From CAYFQH01 sp964345215 (GTDB lineage: Bacteria > Bacillota > Clostridia > Christensenellales > Aristaeellaceae), in assembly GCA_964345215.1 (NCBI GenBank), contig CAYFQH010000034.1:1-21077 (forward strand): 21,077 nucleotides of DNA, given 5' to 3'. Of the stretch, positions 6,494 through 13,812 are shown in pieces. Under the pieces are notes generated by a model. That model did no database searches. It saw nothing but the letters and a program-made list of their open reading frames with translations, and was not told where the DNA came from. Numbering within the stretch: the stretch's first letter is position 1; each line of letters begins with the position of its first letter. A program made the position numbers and the translations under genes.

Positions 6494-6994
6494 TTATGGC
6501 TGCCCCTGGCCGCAATTTGGGCAAAAGCCGTAGGCCATTGGCATTTTGCTTCCGCAGGTGGGGCAGTATTTTTCTCCTTGCTCCTGGGCTTCCTGAAGGG
6601 TGTTTTTTTCTTCCTTGTCGGCAGTCCCTTCTTTTTCCTGGCCAAAACGGGCGTTCAGCGGGTCCGGCTCCTCGGTGCCTGTGGTAATATCAAAGGCTGA
6701 AAAGCGGTTTTTGCCAAAGGCGTTAATCACGTTGTAGCCGGCACTGATAAAACAGAGCAGGGTAAACACCACAGCAAACACCGTACCCAGGGTGCCGATG
6801 TTGCCAAAAGGATTTTGGTCCATAAAAAAGCCGTCTATGTAAGAAAGTTGGGCCTCCTGCCCCGAGGTGGCTGCAATAAAGCCAATGCCCAAAATACCCA
6901 TAAAGAAGGAAGCAATAGCCGCCATCAGGGAATGCCCCCGGCCCTGTTTTACACTTTTCATCTTTTCCACCCCTTTTTGTTTGCTACTGTTCAT
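6494..6994 (-). CDS. Small membrane protein with C-terminal zinc ribbon
   Basis: A 166-residue protein that I do not recognise as a named family. It has two likely transmembrane helices (about 23-43, MAAIASFFMGILGIGFIAAT; about 68-92, TLGTVFAVVFTLLCFISAGY). A charged, Glu-rich linker leads to a C-terminal zinc ribbon with Cys144, 147, 158 and 161 (CX2C-X10-CX2C). The layout suggests a membrane anchor with a cytoplasmic metal-binding tail. No function is assigned. The start ATG 6994 has GGGAGG 6 nt upstream; ATG 6961 is a less likely alternative with AAGGGG. It stands as a single gene between the isomerase and HAD genes. Confidence 0.8.
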   Translation of the reverse strand: MNSSKQKGVEKMKSVKQGRGHSLMAAIASFFMGILGIGFIAATSGQEAQLSYIDGFFMDQNPFGNIGTLGTVFAVVFTLLCFISAGYNVINAFGKNRFSAFDITTGTEEPDPLNARFGQEKEGTADKEEKNTLQEAQEQGEKYCPTCGSKMPMAYGFCPNCGQGQP

Positions 6995-7080
6995 TATATT
7001 CCTCCCGGCCCGGTTGTGCAACAAGCAAGGCACTGCCTTATGGATTCCTCTTTTTATCAAGCGATGGCCCCAAGACCTTT

Positions 7081-7114
7081 AAAAAAGGAAGAGTTTTTAT
7101 TTAAATCATTCCTT
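7081..7114 (-). terminator. Weak terminator candidate after the isomerase gene
   Basis: AAGGAA (7085-7090) and TTCCTT (7109-7114) form a 6-bp stem with an 18-nt loop. On the minus strand four further T residues extend the tail. The long loop makes it a weak candidate. Confidence 0.35.
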
Positions 7115-7148
7115 GCCCCTTTGCATTGGGCGGGCTTTTCCCTGCGCA

Positions 7149-7973
7149 TCATTCACCGCTGCACAGGGCCGCCAGGTTTTGGGCCCTTTGATAGGCTTCA
7201 TCAAAAAAAGCCGCCATGGTAAGGGAGCCATAATCCCGGTAACCCGAAAGGCCGTATTTTGACAGTTCCAAAGTTAAGGTTCCTGTGTAATTGGCCTTTT
7301 TTATTTTTTCGGCAAAGGCTTGCCAGTCCATGCCGCCATCCATGGGTAAAAGATGGAGATCATCTGCCGAACGGATATTGCCCGGCGAGCGGAGGCCAAA
7401 ATTGTCGTGGATGTGGGTACAGAGGATCCGATCAGGGTACAGGGCTGCAAAATCAAGGCTGGGAGTATAACAGTAGTTGTGCCCACAGTCCCAGCAAAAG
7501 CCGTGATAGGTCGGGTTGTCCTCTAGCAAGGCTTCTAAATGCTGGGGCCCTTCTAAGTTTTCAAAACACAAGCGCACCTCTTTTTCCCTGGCGTATTGGC
7601 ACAGCCGTTTAAATCGGGCCAGGCCCACAGGGCTTACAGGGGGCGCTGATAAGGTAAAGGCCGGGTGAATCACGCACCGGTTCACCCCAATGCGGCTGCA
7701 GCCCTCAACCCGGGTCATTAAAAAGCGAAGGTATTCTTCCCCTGCCAAGCCAGGCAGCCATAAATCGTTCATGTTTAAAAAGGGGGCATGCAGCATTTCA
7801 ATGGGCAGGTTCAGCTTTGCCGAAGCATCGGCCCATTCTTCAATAGGTTCATCTTTATGGTAATTGCTAAAACAGCTGTCAAACCCTGCATCTTTAATCA
7901 TTTTCATTTGATCAACAACGGGTATCAAGGGCTTTGCCCTAAAAACGATGCTTACACCCAGTTTTCGTTTCAC
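7149..7973 (-). CDS. Sugar phosphate isomerase/epimerase-like TIM barrel
   Basis: A 274-residue protein of the xylose-isomerase-like / AP-endonuclease-2 TIM-barrel superfamily, which includes many sugar-phosphate isomerases and epimerases. The likely divalent-metal ligands are the Glu in LCFENLEG, the Asp and His in WDCGHNY, the His residues in THIHDNFG and the Glu in LTLELSKYG. The metal site looks complete; the substrate is unknown. I start at GTG 7973, where GAGGGG lies about 6 nt upstream. The in-frame ATG at 7991 lacks a ribosome binding site and would leave only about 12 nt of leader from the promoter at 8010-8037. It appears monocistronic. Confidence 0.85.
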   Translation of the reverse strand: MKRKLGVSIVFRAKPLIPVVDQMKMIKDAGFDSCFSNYHKDEPIEEWADASAKLNLPIEMLHAPFLNMNDLWLPGLAGEEYLRFLMTRVEGCSRIGVNRCVIHPAFTLSAPPVSPVGLARFKRLCQYAREKEVRLCFENLEGPQHLEALLEDNPTYHGFCWDCGHNYCYTPSLDFAALYPDRILCTHIHDNFGLRSPGNIRSADDLHLLPMDGGMDWQAFAEKIKKANYTGTLTLELSKYGLSGYRDYGSLTMAAFFDEAYQRAQNLAALCSGE

Positions 7974-8009
7974 GCTTTTCCCCTCTTTCATGGTCTTTTA
8001 TTCCCATTG

Positions 8010-8037
8010 ATTATACTCTTTGCTTTTATAAATACAA
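8010..8037 (-). promoter_or_regulatory. Promoter for the isomerase-like gene
   Basis: On the minus strand TTGTAT (8037-8032), a 16-bp spacer and a perfect TATAAT (8015-8010) end 36 bp before GTG 7973. Confidence 0.75.
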
Positions 8038-8172
8038 TCTTTACAGGTTTTGTTTTAAACATAAAAACCCAAAAACCCTCAAAGCCAAAGCAACTGCCTG
8101 GTGTTACGGTTTCGGATTTTATAAACTAAGCAGGTCGGCGCCCAGCCGCCCTGTTGGTTTTAAAAAACATTG
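8038..8172. other. Intergenic stretch, no gene seen
   Basis: This lies between the isomerase promoter and the helicase terminator. The only structure I see is a small GC-rich hairpin at 8131-8153 (CAGG/CCTG outside, CGGC/GCCG inside, one mismatch). It has no T-tract. No reading frame with a ribosome binding site was found. Confidence 0.6.
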
Positions 8173-8232
8173 CGCAAAAAAAGCAAAAAGCAGCAGCGCA
8201 AGAACAAAGTATTCTTACGCTGTTGCTTTTTG
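8173..8232 (-). terminator. Strong terminator for the DEAD-box helicase gene
   Basis: Arms 8184-8204 and 8212-8232 are complementary over 21 positions with two non-Watson-Crick pairs (one is G-U in RNA). On the minus strand the stem ends in a T-rich arm and is followed by GC and seven T residues (A-run 8176-8182). It begins about 85 nt after the helicase stop codon; a smaller hairpin at 8275-8293 precedes it. Confidence 0.85.
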
Positions 8233-8317
8233 TAGCTTGTTAAAAAACCCAAACTCCAAAAATGGGATGGCCTGAAGAAGGCAATGCCTTCCTTCTTAAA
8301 AGTGTTGTCTTTTTTAA

Positions 8318-9577
8318 CTAGGCCGACAGGGGCTTTTTATGGCTGGGCCTTTTTTGATAAGGTTTGGTGTTGGGGTATTTTTTAGGCCCCTTGACCCTTT
8401 CTCTCTTCTCTTCTTTTCCCTTTTTGGGTGCCATTTCTTCAAAGGCGGTAGATTGAAGCTTAAAGGGAACAATGGTGCTTTTTGTGTTTTTCATTACAAA
8501 TTGCAGTTTGGCCCTTTCTTTAAAAGAAACCAAAGTATAGGCTTTGCCCTGCTGGGCCGCCCTGCCGGTACGGCCAATGCGGTGAATATAGCTGTCTACA
8601 TCCCGGGGAATGTTATAGTTGATTACTGCCTGAATGTGGTCTACATCAATACCTCGGGCAGCCACATCGGTAGCCACAAGTATTTTTACTTTACCCGTTT
8701 TATAAGCCTGCATCACCTGATTGCGCTGGCTTTGGCGCAAATCTCCATGGATGGCATCTGCCTGATGGCCTGCTTTTAGCAATTGCTGCACCAGCGTTTT
8801 TGCCATTGCCTTTGTGTCTACAAAAACCAACGCCCGGGTAAACTGTTTTTCTTTAATCAACTGGAGCAATGCCTGGGTTTTTACATTGCTGTTTACTTCA
8901 ATGGAAAATTGCTCAATGTTTTTAGCCGCCTGGGGGGTTGCCCGAACAACAATGTGTTCTGCATCATGTTGGTATGCTTTGGCAATTTGTTTTATTTGTG
9001 CAGGGATGGTAGCCGAAAACATAATGGTTTGTTTTTTTGGGGGAGTGGTTTTTAAAATGCTTTCAATATCCTCTCGAAAGCCCATGTCCAGCATACAGTC
9101 CGCCTCATCCAATACAAGGCAGCTTACCTGGTTTAAACGGGTGGTGCGCCGGTTAATATGATCAATCATGCGCCCGGGTGTGGCTACAATAATTTGCGGC
9201 CTGCGCTTTAAAGCCTTTATTTGGGTTTGAATGGGCTGCCCTCCGTATAAAGCCATAATGCGAACCCCTTCTTTATACGCCCCGAGGTTTTTAAGCACCC
9301 CTGCCGTTTGTATGGCCAGCTCTCGCGTTGGGCAGAGGACAACCGTTTGAATGTGGCTGCTGGCCGGGTTGATGTTTTCAATTACCGGAATGCCAAAGGC
9401 AGCTGTTTTGCCTGTTCCCGTAGGGGCTTGCACAAAAACATCCCTGCCCTTAAGCACCGGGGTAACGGCGGCTGCCTGTACAGGGGAGGGGGTTTTGTAG
9501 TTCATTTTTTCAATGGCCCTTGTCAGTTCGTTGGAAATATTTAGTTCATGAAAGTTTGTAATCGTCTTGTGCTCCAT
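8318..9577 (-). CDS. DEAD-box ATP-dependent RNA helicase
   Basis: A 419-residue DEAD-box helicase, RhlE/CshA-like, that would unwind RNA duplexes in ribosome assembly, mRNA decay or cold adaptation. All motifs are present: Q motif (F9 and KTPSPVQ 28-34), Walker A APTGTGKT (51-58), PTREL (83-87), TPGR (133-136), DEAD (157-160), SAT (188-190), and later DVAARGID and HRIGRTGR. A short basic tail (about 375-419, rich in Lys, Arg and Pro) likely binds RNA. ATG 9577 is required to keep the Q motif, yet no Shine-Dalgarno is visible in the A/T-rich bases before it. The promoter at 9795-9823 implies a leader of about 210 nt, as in several cold-shock helicase genes. Confidence 0.95.
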   Translation of the reverse strand: MEHKTITNFHELNISNELTRAIEKMNYKTPSPVQAAAVTPVLKGRDVFVQAPTGTGKTAAFGIPVIENINPASSHIQTVVLCPTRELAIQTAGVLKNLGAYKEGVRIMALYGGQPIQTQIKALKRRPQIIVATPGRMIDHINRRTTRLNQVSCLVLDEADCMLDMGFREDIESILKTTPPKKQTIMFSATIPAQIKQIAKAYQHDAEHIVVRATPQAAKNIEQFSIEVNSNVKTQALLQLIKEKQFTRALVFVDTKAMAKTLVQQLLKAGHQADAIHGDLRQSQRNQVMQAYKTGKVKILVATDVAARGIDVDHIQAVINYNIPRDVDSYIHRIGRTGRAAQQGKAYTLVSFKERAKLQFVMKNTKSTIVPFKLQSTAFEEMAPKKGKEEKRERVKGPKKYPNTKPYQKRPSHKKPLSA

Positions 9578-9708
9578 TTCTTTTTATAAAGTAGAAAAAT
9601 TGCACTGCTAAACTTCATGATTGCTCTGCCATCTTTTTTAGCTGCCCAATGCCCTTTGGCCATAAGGCGCATTTTCTACCATCATATTATTTATACTCAA
9701 AAGGGCAC

Positions 9709-9762
9709 AAAAAAAGTTTTGCCGGCCACTCATTAAAACGAAATCAATGGCTTACAAAACTT
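9709..9762 (-). terminator. Terminator-like hairpin between argF and the helicase gene
   Basis: AAGTTTTG (9714-9721) and CAAAACTT (9755-9762) are perfect 8-bp arms around a 33-nt loop that can fold further (CATT/AATG). On the minus strand the arm is followed by five more T residues. It could end argF transcripts, but it also lies about 30 nt inside the helicase transcript, so it may act as an attenuator. The stem has few G-C pairs. Confidence 0.4.
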
Positions 9763-9794
9763 GTGAGACAATGTACCATTTGAATACAGAAGCC

Positions 9795-9823
9795 AGTATA
9801 ACACAAATAATATAAAATAGCAA
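9795..9823 (-). promoter_or_regulatory. Promoter for the DEAD-box helicase gene
   Basis: On the minus strand TTGCTA (9823-9818), a 17-bp spacer and TATACT (9800-9795) form a good sigma-A-type promoter, 218 bp before the helicase ATG. The 298-nt gap 9578-9875 holds no convincing gene; it consists of this promoter, the leader and the hairpin above. Confidence 0.65.
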
Positions 9824-9875
9824 TTTGCCCTGACAAAAAGCTGTAAAAATTTATTTTTTTATCTTTATTCATTAT

Positions 9876-10865
9876 TCAGCCTGATAAGGTCGCCGCCATT
9901 ACAGCCTTAATGGTGTGCATCCGGTTTTCCGCCTGCTTAAATACAATAGACCGAGGGCTTTCAAACACTTCCTCCGTTACCTCCAGCGCCTTTAAACCAA
10001 AAGCCTCGCCTACCTGGCTGCCTATTTGGGTTTTGGTGTTATGAAAGGCGGGCAAACAGTGCATAAACACCCCGGTGTTTTTACATTGGGCCATTACGCC
10101 GGCGTTCACCTGATAGGGCCGTAAATCCTCAATCCGTTTTTGCCAGGCAGCCTTTTCCTCCCCCATAGAAAGCCACACATCGGTGTAAACCCCATCGGCC
10201 CCACGGGCTGCCTTGTTGGGGTCTGTTTCCAGCTGAATAAGAGCCCCTGTACTTTTGGCAACGGTTTTACAGGTATGAAGCAGCCTTTCATCGGGGAGGT
10301 ACTTTCGGGGCCCGCAAAGGGTGAAATTCAGCCCCATTTTGGCTGCCCCAATGGCAAGAGCCCTGGCCATGTTATACCTGCAATCCCCCATAAACACAAG
10401 TTTCAGCCCTTTTAAGCTGCCAAAGTGTTCTTTAAGGGTTAACAAATCTGCCAGTACCTGGGTAGGGTGGTCTTCGTTGGTTAAACCATTCCAAACGGGC
10501 ACATGGGCAAAACGGGCCAATTCTTCCACCACCTTTTGCCCAAAACCCCGGTATTCAATGCCCTGATAAATGGCACTTAGCACCCTGGCCGTGTCGGCAA
10601 TGGACTCCTTTTGCCCTAGCTGAGAGCCTTGAGGATCCAGGTAAGTGGTATGCATGCCCAAATCGAAGGCCGCCACCTCGAAACTGCAGCGGGTGCGGGT
10701 GCTTGGTTTTTCAAAAATAAGGGCAATGGTTTTACCTTTGTGCTGCTCATGGGCGATGCCTTTTTTCTTTTCTGCCTTCAGTTTTTGGGCAAGGTTTAGC
10801 AGTTCTTCAATTTCCCGGGGGCTATAATCCAGCAAGGTTAAAAAATCCCGGCCTTTTAAGTTCAT
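9876..10865 (-). CDS. argF: Ornithine carbamoyltransferase
   Basis: Cytoplasmic OTCase (329 residues): carbamoyl phosphate plus ornithine gives citrulline and phosphate, an arginine biosynthesis step. The carbamoyl-phosphate loop STRTR is at 55-59, DHPTQ at 132-136, the ornithine-side DVWLSMGE at 229-236 and HCLPA at 269-273. Length and motifs are normal. The start ATG 10865 has an excellent AAAGGAGGTG; the frame stays open for 35 codons upstream, but this is non-coding spacer. It follows argG on the same strand after 152 nt with no clear terminator between, so they probably form an operon, though TTGACT near 10960 might mark a weak internal promoter. A catabolic arcB role is less likely because argG is adjacent and arcA/arcC are not seen. 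Confidence 0.96.
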   Translation of the reverse strand: MNLKGRDFLTLLDYSPREIEELLNLAQKLKAEKKKGIAHEQHKGKTIALIFEKPSTRTRCSFEVAAFDLGMHTTYLDPQGSQLGQKESIADTARVLSAIYQGIEYRGFGQKVVEELARFAHVPVWNGLTNEDHPTQVLADLLTLKEHFGSLKGLKLVFMGDCRYNMARALAIGAAKMGLNFTLCGPRKYLPDERLLHTCKTVAKSTGALIQLETDPNKAARGADGVYTDVWLSMGEEKAAWQKRIEDLRPYQVNAGVMAQCKNTGVFMHCLPAFHNTKTQIGSQVGEAFGLKALEVTEEVFESPRSIVFKQAENRMHTIKAVMAATLSG

Positions 10866-11017
10866 TTGACACCTCCTTTTGCCAAACCGCCGGAGAAAGG
10901 CTGATGATTGCTTCATCCTTTTGCGGCAACTTCTCCCTTTTACCTTTACATATCGTTTAGTCAATACCACCCAAGCTGGGCCCAGCGGAAAAGCAGTTTT
11001 TTTGTGCGGTATTTCTT

Positions 11018-12241
11018 TTATTTTTTGTTTTTGGCGTTTACCTGGGCCTGTACCTGAATAGGCAGCCCAAAAAGGTTGATAAAGCCGGCGCTGTCGGCCT
11101 GGTTGTACACCTCATCCTCTTCAAAGGTGGCAATTTCTTCGCTGTAAAGCGACCAGTCGCTCCACACCCCGGCTTTAATAATATTGCCCTTGTAAAGCTT
11201 CAATTTTACCTGACCGGTAACGGTTTGTTGGGTTTTATCCACAAAGGCGGAAAGGGCTTCCCGCAGGGGAGTAAACCATTGGCCGTTATACACCAGATCA
11301 GCAAAAGTAATCGCCAGCTCCTGCTTTTTGTGGGCGGTCATTTTATCCAGGCATACAGACTCTAAGTATTGATGGGCCTCATATAAAATAGCCCCCCCTG
11401 GGGTTTCATATACCCCGCGGCTCTTCATGCCCACCAGGCGGTTTTCCACAATGTCTAAAAGGCCAATACCATTTTCCCCGCCAAATTGATTGAGCTTTAA
11501 AATAATGTCTTTCGGGCTCATTTTTTCGCTGTTTAAGGCAAAGGGAATGCCCTTGTCAAAATCAAGGGTAATATAGGTGGGCGTGTCCGGGGCGTCCATA
11601 GGGGATACCCCCATTTCTAAAAATCCTTCTTTTCCGTACTGGGGCTCATTGGCGGGGTTCTCTAAATCCATACCCTCATGAGAAAGGTGCCAAAGGTTTT
11701 TATCTTTGGAATAGTTGGTTTCCCGATTGATGGTTAGAGGAATATTATGTTTTTCCGCATAGTCAATCTCCTCATCCCTTGACTTAATGTCCCATTCACG
11801 CCAGGGAGCGATAATTTTCATTTGAGGTGCAAAGGCTTTTACCGTTAGTTCAAAGCGGACCTGATCATTTCCTTTGCCGGTGCAGCCATGGCAGATGGCA
11901 TCACAGCCCTCGTCCAAGGCTATTTTAACCAAATGTTTAGCAATGACCGGCCGGGCAAAAGCGGTACCCAGCATATAACCTTCATAAAGAGCCCCCGCCT
12001 TTACCGTAGGGATGATAAATTCGTTTACAAACTCTTCGGTTAAATCCAATATATATAATTTAGAGGCACCGGTTTTAAGGGCCTTTTCTTCCAGGCCATC
12101 GGTTTCTTTGCCCTGCCCCACATCGCCGCATACGGCAATCACTTCGCAGCCAGGATAGTTTTCCTTGAGCCATGGAATAATAATCGAGGTATCAAGCCCC
12201 CCAGAATAAGCCAGCGCAATTTTTTTAATATCATTTTTCAT
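11018..12241 (-). CDS. argG: Argininosuccinate synthase
   Basis: ArgG (407 residues) condenses citrulline and aspartate with ATP to argininosuccinate, the step after ArgF. The N-terminal ATP pyrophosphatase motif AYSGGLDTS is at about 10-18. Family signatures GCTGKGNDQVRFE and APWREWD follow, with the C-terminal synthetase domain containing KSRGVYETPGG. The protein is full length. GAGGAG lies 7 nt before ATG 12241. Expression starts from a near-perfect promoter at 12300-12327 flanked by ARG-box-like sequences, implying repression by an AhrC/ArgR homologue when arginine is plentiful. argH is not next to it in this window. Confidence 0.98.
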   Translation of the reverse strand: MKNDIKKIALAYSGGLDTSIIIPWLKENYPGCEVIAVCGDVGQGKETDGLEEKALKTGASKLYILDLTEEFVNEFIIPTVKAGALYEGYMLGTAFARPVIAKHLVKIALDEGCDAICHGCTGKGNDQVRFELTVKAFAPQMKIIAPWREWDIKSRDEEIDYAEKHNIPLTINRETNYSKDKNLWHLSHEGMDLENPANEPQYGKEGFLEMGVSPMDAPDTPTYITLDFDKGIPFALNSEKMSPKDIILKLNQFGGENGIGLLDIVENRLVGMKSRGVYETPGGAILYEAHQYLESVCLDKMTAHKKQELAITFADLVYNGQWFTPLREALSAFVDKTQQTVTGQVKLKLYKGNIIKAGVWSDWSLYSEEIATFEEDEVYNQADSAGFINLFGLPIQVQAQVNAKNKK

Positions 12242-12271
12242 ATTTTTTCTCCTCTTGCTTCCTTGGTTTGT

Positions 12272-12289
12272 TTTGGATATTTATTCAAT
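12272..12289 (-). promoter_or_regulatory. ARG box (ArgR/AhrC operator) at the argG start
   Basis: On the minus strand TGAATAAATATCCA (12287-12274) matches the ARG-box core TGAATWWWWATTCA with one mismatch. It lies just downstream of the predicted transcription start, a standard repressor position. Confidence 0.65.
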
Positions 12290-12299
12290 ATCAATGTAT

Positions 12300-12327
12300 A
12301 TTATAAGCTATGATTTGGATTTGTCAA
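12300..12327 (-). promoter_or_regulatory. Sigma-A promoter for argG-argF
   Basis: On the minus strand TTGACA (12327-12322), a 16-bp spacer and TATAAT (12305-12300) match both consensus hexamers exactly. Confidence 0.92.
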
Positions 12328-12330
12328 GGT

Positions 12331-12356
12331 TTTATTCATGGTTTTTGCATTTTTAT
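12331..12356 (-). promoter_or_regulatory. Upstream ARG-box-like sites of argG
   Basis: Just upstream of the -35 element the minus strand carries ATAAAAATGCAA (12356-12345), matching the 3' half of the Bacillus AhrC consensus, and CATGAATAAA (12340-12331), matching its 5' half. Neither is a full box. With the site at 12272-12289 they would bracket the promoter. Confidence 0.45.
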
Positions 12357-12363
12357 CGAAAAG

Positions 12364-12396
12364 AAAAAGCTGCAAGCCATGGCTTGCAGCTTTTTT
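12364..12396. terminator. Terminator after lctD, symmetric on both strands
   Basis: GCTGCAAGCC and GGCTTGCAGC form a perfect palindrome (12369-12390) flanked by A5 and T6 runs, giving a 9-10 bp stem with T-tracts on both strands. It separates lctD from the argG promoter. Confidence 0.92.
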
Positions 12397-12408
12397 GTAT
12401 TTGATTTT

Positions 12409-13812
12409 TTACAAAATGACTTTGCCCGGGTTTAAAATGCCCTTAGGGTCAAACACTTTTTTAATATTCTTCATTATATCCATCTGTTTAGGGCCTACAG
12501 CTTCCAGCAAAAATTGCCGCTTGGCATGGCCAATGCCATGTTCACCCGACACCTGGCCCCCAAAATCCTGGGCAGCCTGGTAGAGTAAATCCATGGTTTT
12601 GGCGCATTTTTCCGTCCACACATCCTCGGGCAGGTCGTCTTTACATACATAAATATGCAGGTTTCCATCCCCTGCATGGCCAAAGGAACGGGTACGTACA
12701 TCCACCTCTTTGCTAATGGCTACAGCCCGCCTTAAAAAGTCGGCAATTTTATCCCTTGGCACAACCACGTCGCATTCATCCATAGAGGTAGTGCCCCCCT
12801 TAATAGCCTCTAAAAAGGCCCCCCGGGCGTTCCAAATGCTTTCTTTTCGCTCGTCGGTATCGGCCAGCAGCACATCCTTAGCACCGGCAGAAAGTAAAAT
12901 ATCCGTTAAATTTTCCATCGCTGGGGTGAGCATCTCGCGGGAAGGGCCGTCCAGCCGAATGAGCATATAGGCATTAGCCGACACATCAGGGAATTTTTTG
13001 CCTAAGTATTCCTCCGCTGCCTCAATAACTTCCCGCTCCATAAACTCAACGGCGGTAGGGTCCCAACCGCAGCCTAAAACACTTGGTACCGCTTCAACAC
13101 AGGCCTGCAAATCATCAAAGGGTACCAAAAGGGAGAGGTTGTCCTTAGGTTCTGGAATCAGTTTTACCGTTAATTGGGTTAACACCCCTAAGGTGCCTTC
13201 GCTGCCGATCATTAGGTCTAAAAGGGAATAGCCGCTGGCGTTTTTAACAATTTTTCCCCCCAAGGTGATTATTTCTCCTGTGGGCAGCACCACTTCCATG
13301 CCCAGTACATAATCTCGGGTTACCCCGTAGCGCACGGCCCGCATCCCCCCCGCATTGGTCATGGCATTGCCTCCCATGGTGGCGCTTTTTTCGCCGGGAT
13401 CAGGGGGATAAAACAGGCCGGTCCCCTCCAGGTATTTGGGAAACTCCATCAATAAAACCCCTGGTTCTACCGTGGCGGTCATATTAACTGTATCTACCTC
13501 CAGCACTTTTTTCATTTTTTCGGTAGAGAGAATAATCCCCCCTTGGGTGGCTACACAGCCGCCGCACAGGCCGGTGCCTGCGCCGCGAAGGGTAACGGCA
13601 ATGTTTTTATCATTGCAGTAGGTCAAAATTTGGCTAATTTCTTGGGTGCTTTGGGCCATTAAAAGCGCCTCCGGCTCAAAATAGCCATACTCGGTCATTT
13701 CATCGTGGTAGTAATCCTCCCGAATGTCATCTCCTGTAAACACCCGGTTTGGCATGACCTTTTCAAAAAAAAGAATATCTCTTTGGGTTACCTTATTAAA
13801 TAACGCCATCAT
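12409..13812 (-). CDS. lctD: FAD-dependent lactate/2-hydroxyacid dehydrogenase (LctD-type)
   Basis: A 467-residue GlcD/DLD-family flavoprotein. The N-terminal PCMH-type FAD domain has RGAGTGLCGG (76-85) and the PPDPG..ATMGGNAMTNAGG stretch (136-156). The C-terminal catalytic domain has HAGDGNLH (379-386) and SGEHGIG (422-428). In the EtfAB context it matches LctD, the lactate dehydrogenase of the electron-confurcating complex of Acetobacterium woodii; a glycolate or other 2-hydroxyacid substrate is possible. The start is the ATG-ATG at 13812/13809, with AAGGAGG 6-8 nt upstream. It overlaps the end of the EtfA gene by 17 nt, indicating translational coupling, and is the last gene of the operon. 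Confidence 0.9.
   Translation of the reverse strand: MMALFNKVTQRDILFFEKVMPNRVFTGDDIREDYYHDEMTEYGYFEPEALLMAQSTQEISQILTYCNDKNIAVTLRGAGTGLCGGCVATQGGIILSTEKMKKVLEVDTVNMTATVEPGVLLMEFPKYLEGTGLFYPPDPGEKSATMGGNAMTNAGGMRAVRYGVTRDYVLGMEVVLPTGEIITLGGKIVKNASGYSLLDLMIGSEGTLGVLTQLTVKLIPEPKDNLSLLVPFDDLQACVEAVPSVLGCGWDPTAVEFMEREVIEAAEEYLGKKFPDVSANAYMLIRLDGPSREMLTPAMENLTDILLSAGAKDVLLADTDERKESIWNARGAFLEAIKGGTTSMDECDVVVPRDKIADFLRRAVAISKEVDVRTRSFGHAGDGNLHIYVCKDDLPEDVWTEKCAKTMDLLYQAAQDFGGQVSGEHGIGHAKRQFLLEAVGPKQMDIMKNIKKVFDPKGILNPGKVIL

Noticed and set aside
10866..10970. 35-codon extension of argF
   Set aside because: Not like any OTCase N terminus; ATG 10865 has an excellent AAAGGAGGTG.
10866..11017. Separate promoter or ARG box for argF
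   Set aside because: TTGACT is present but no good -10 at proper spacing, and no ARG-box match; co-transcription with argG is simpler.
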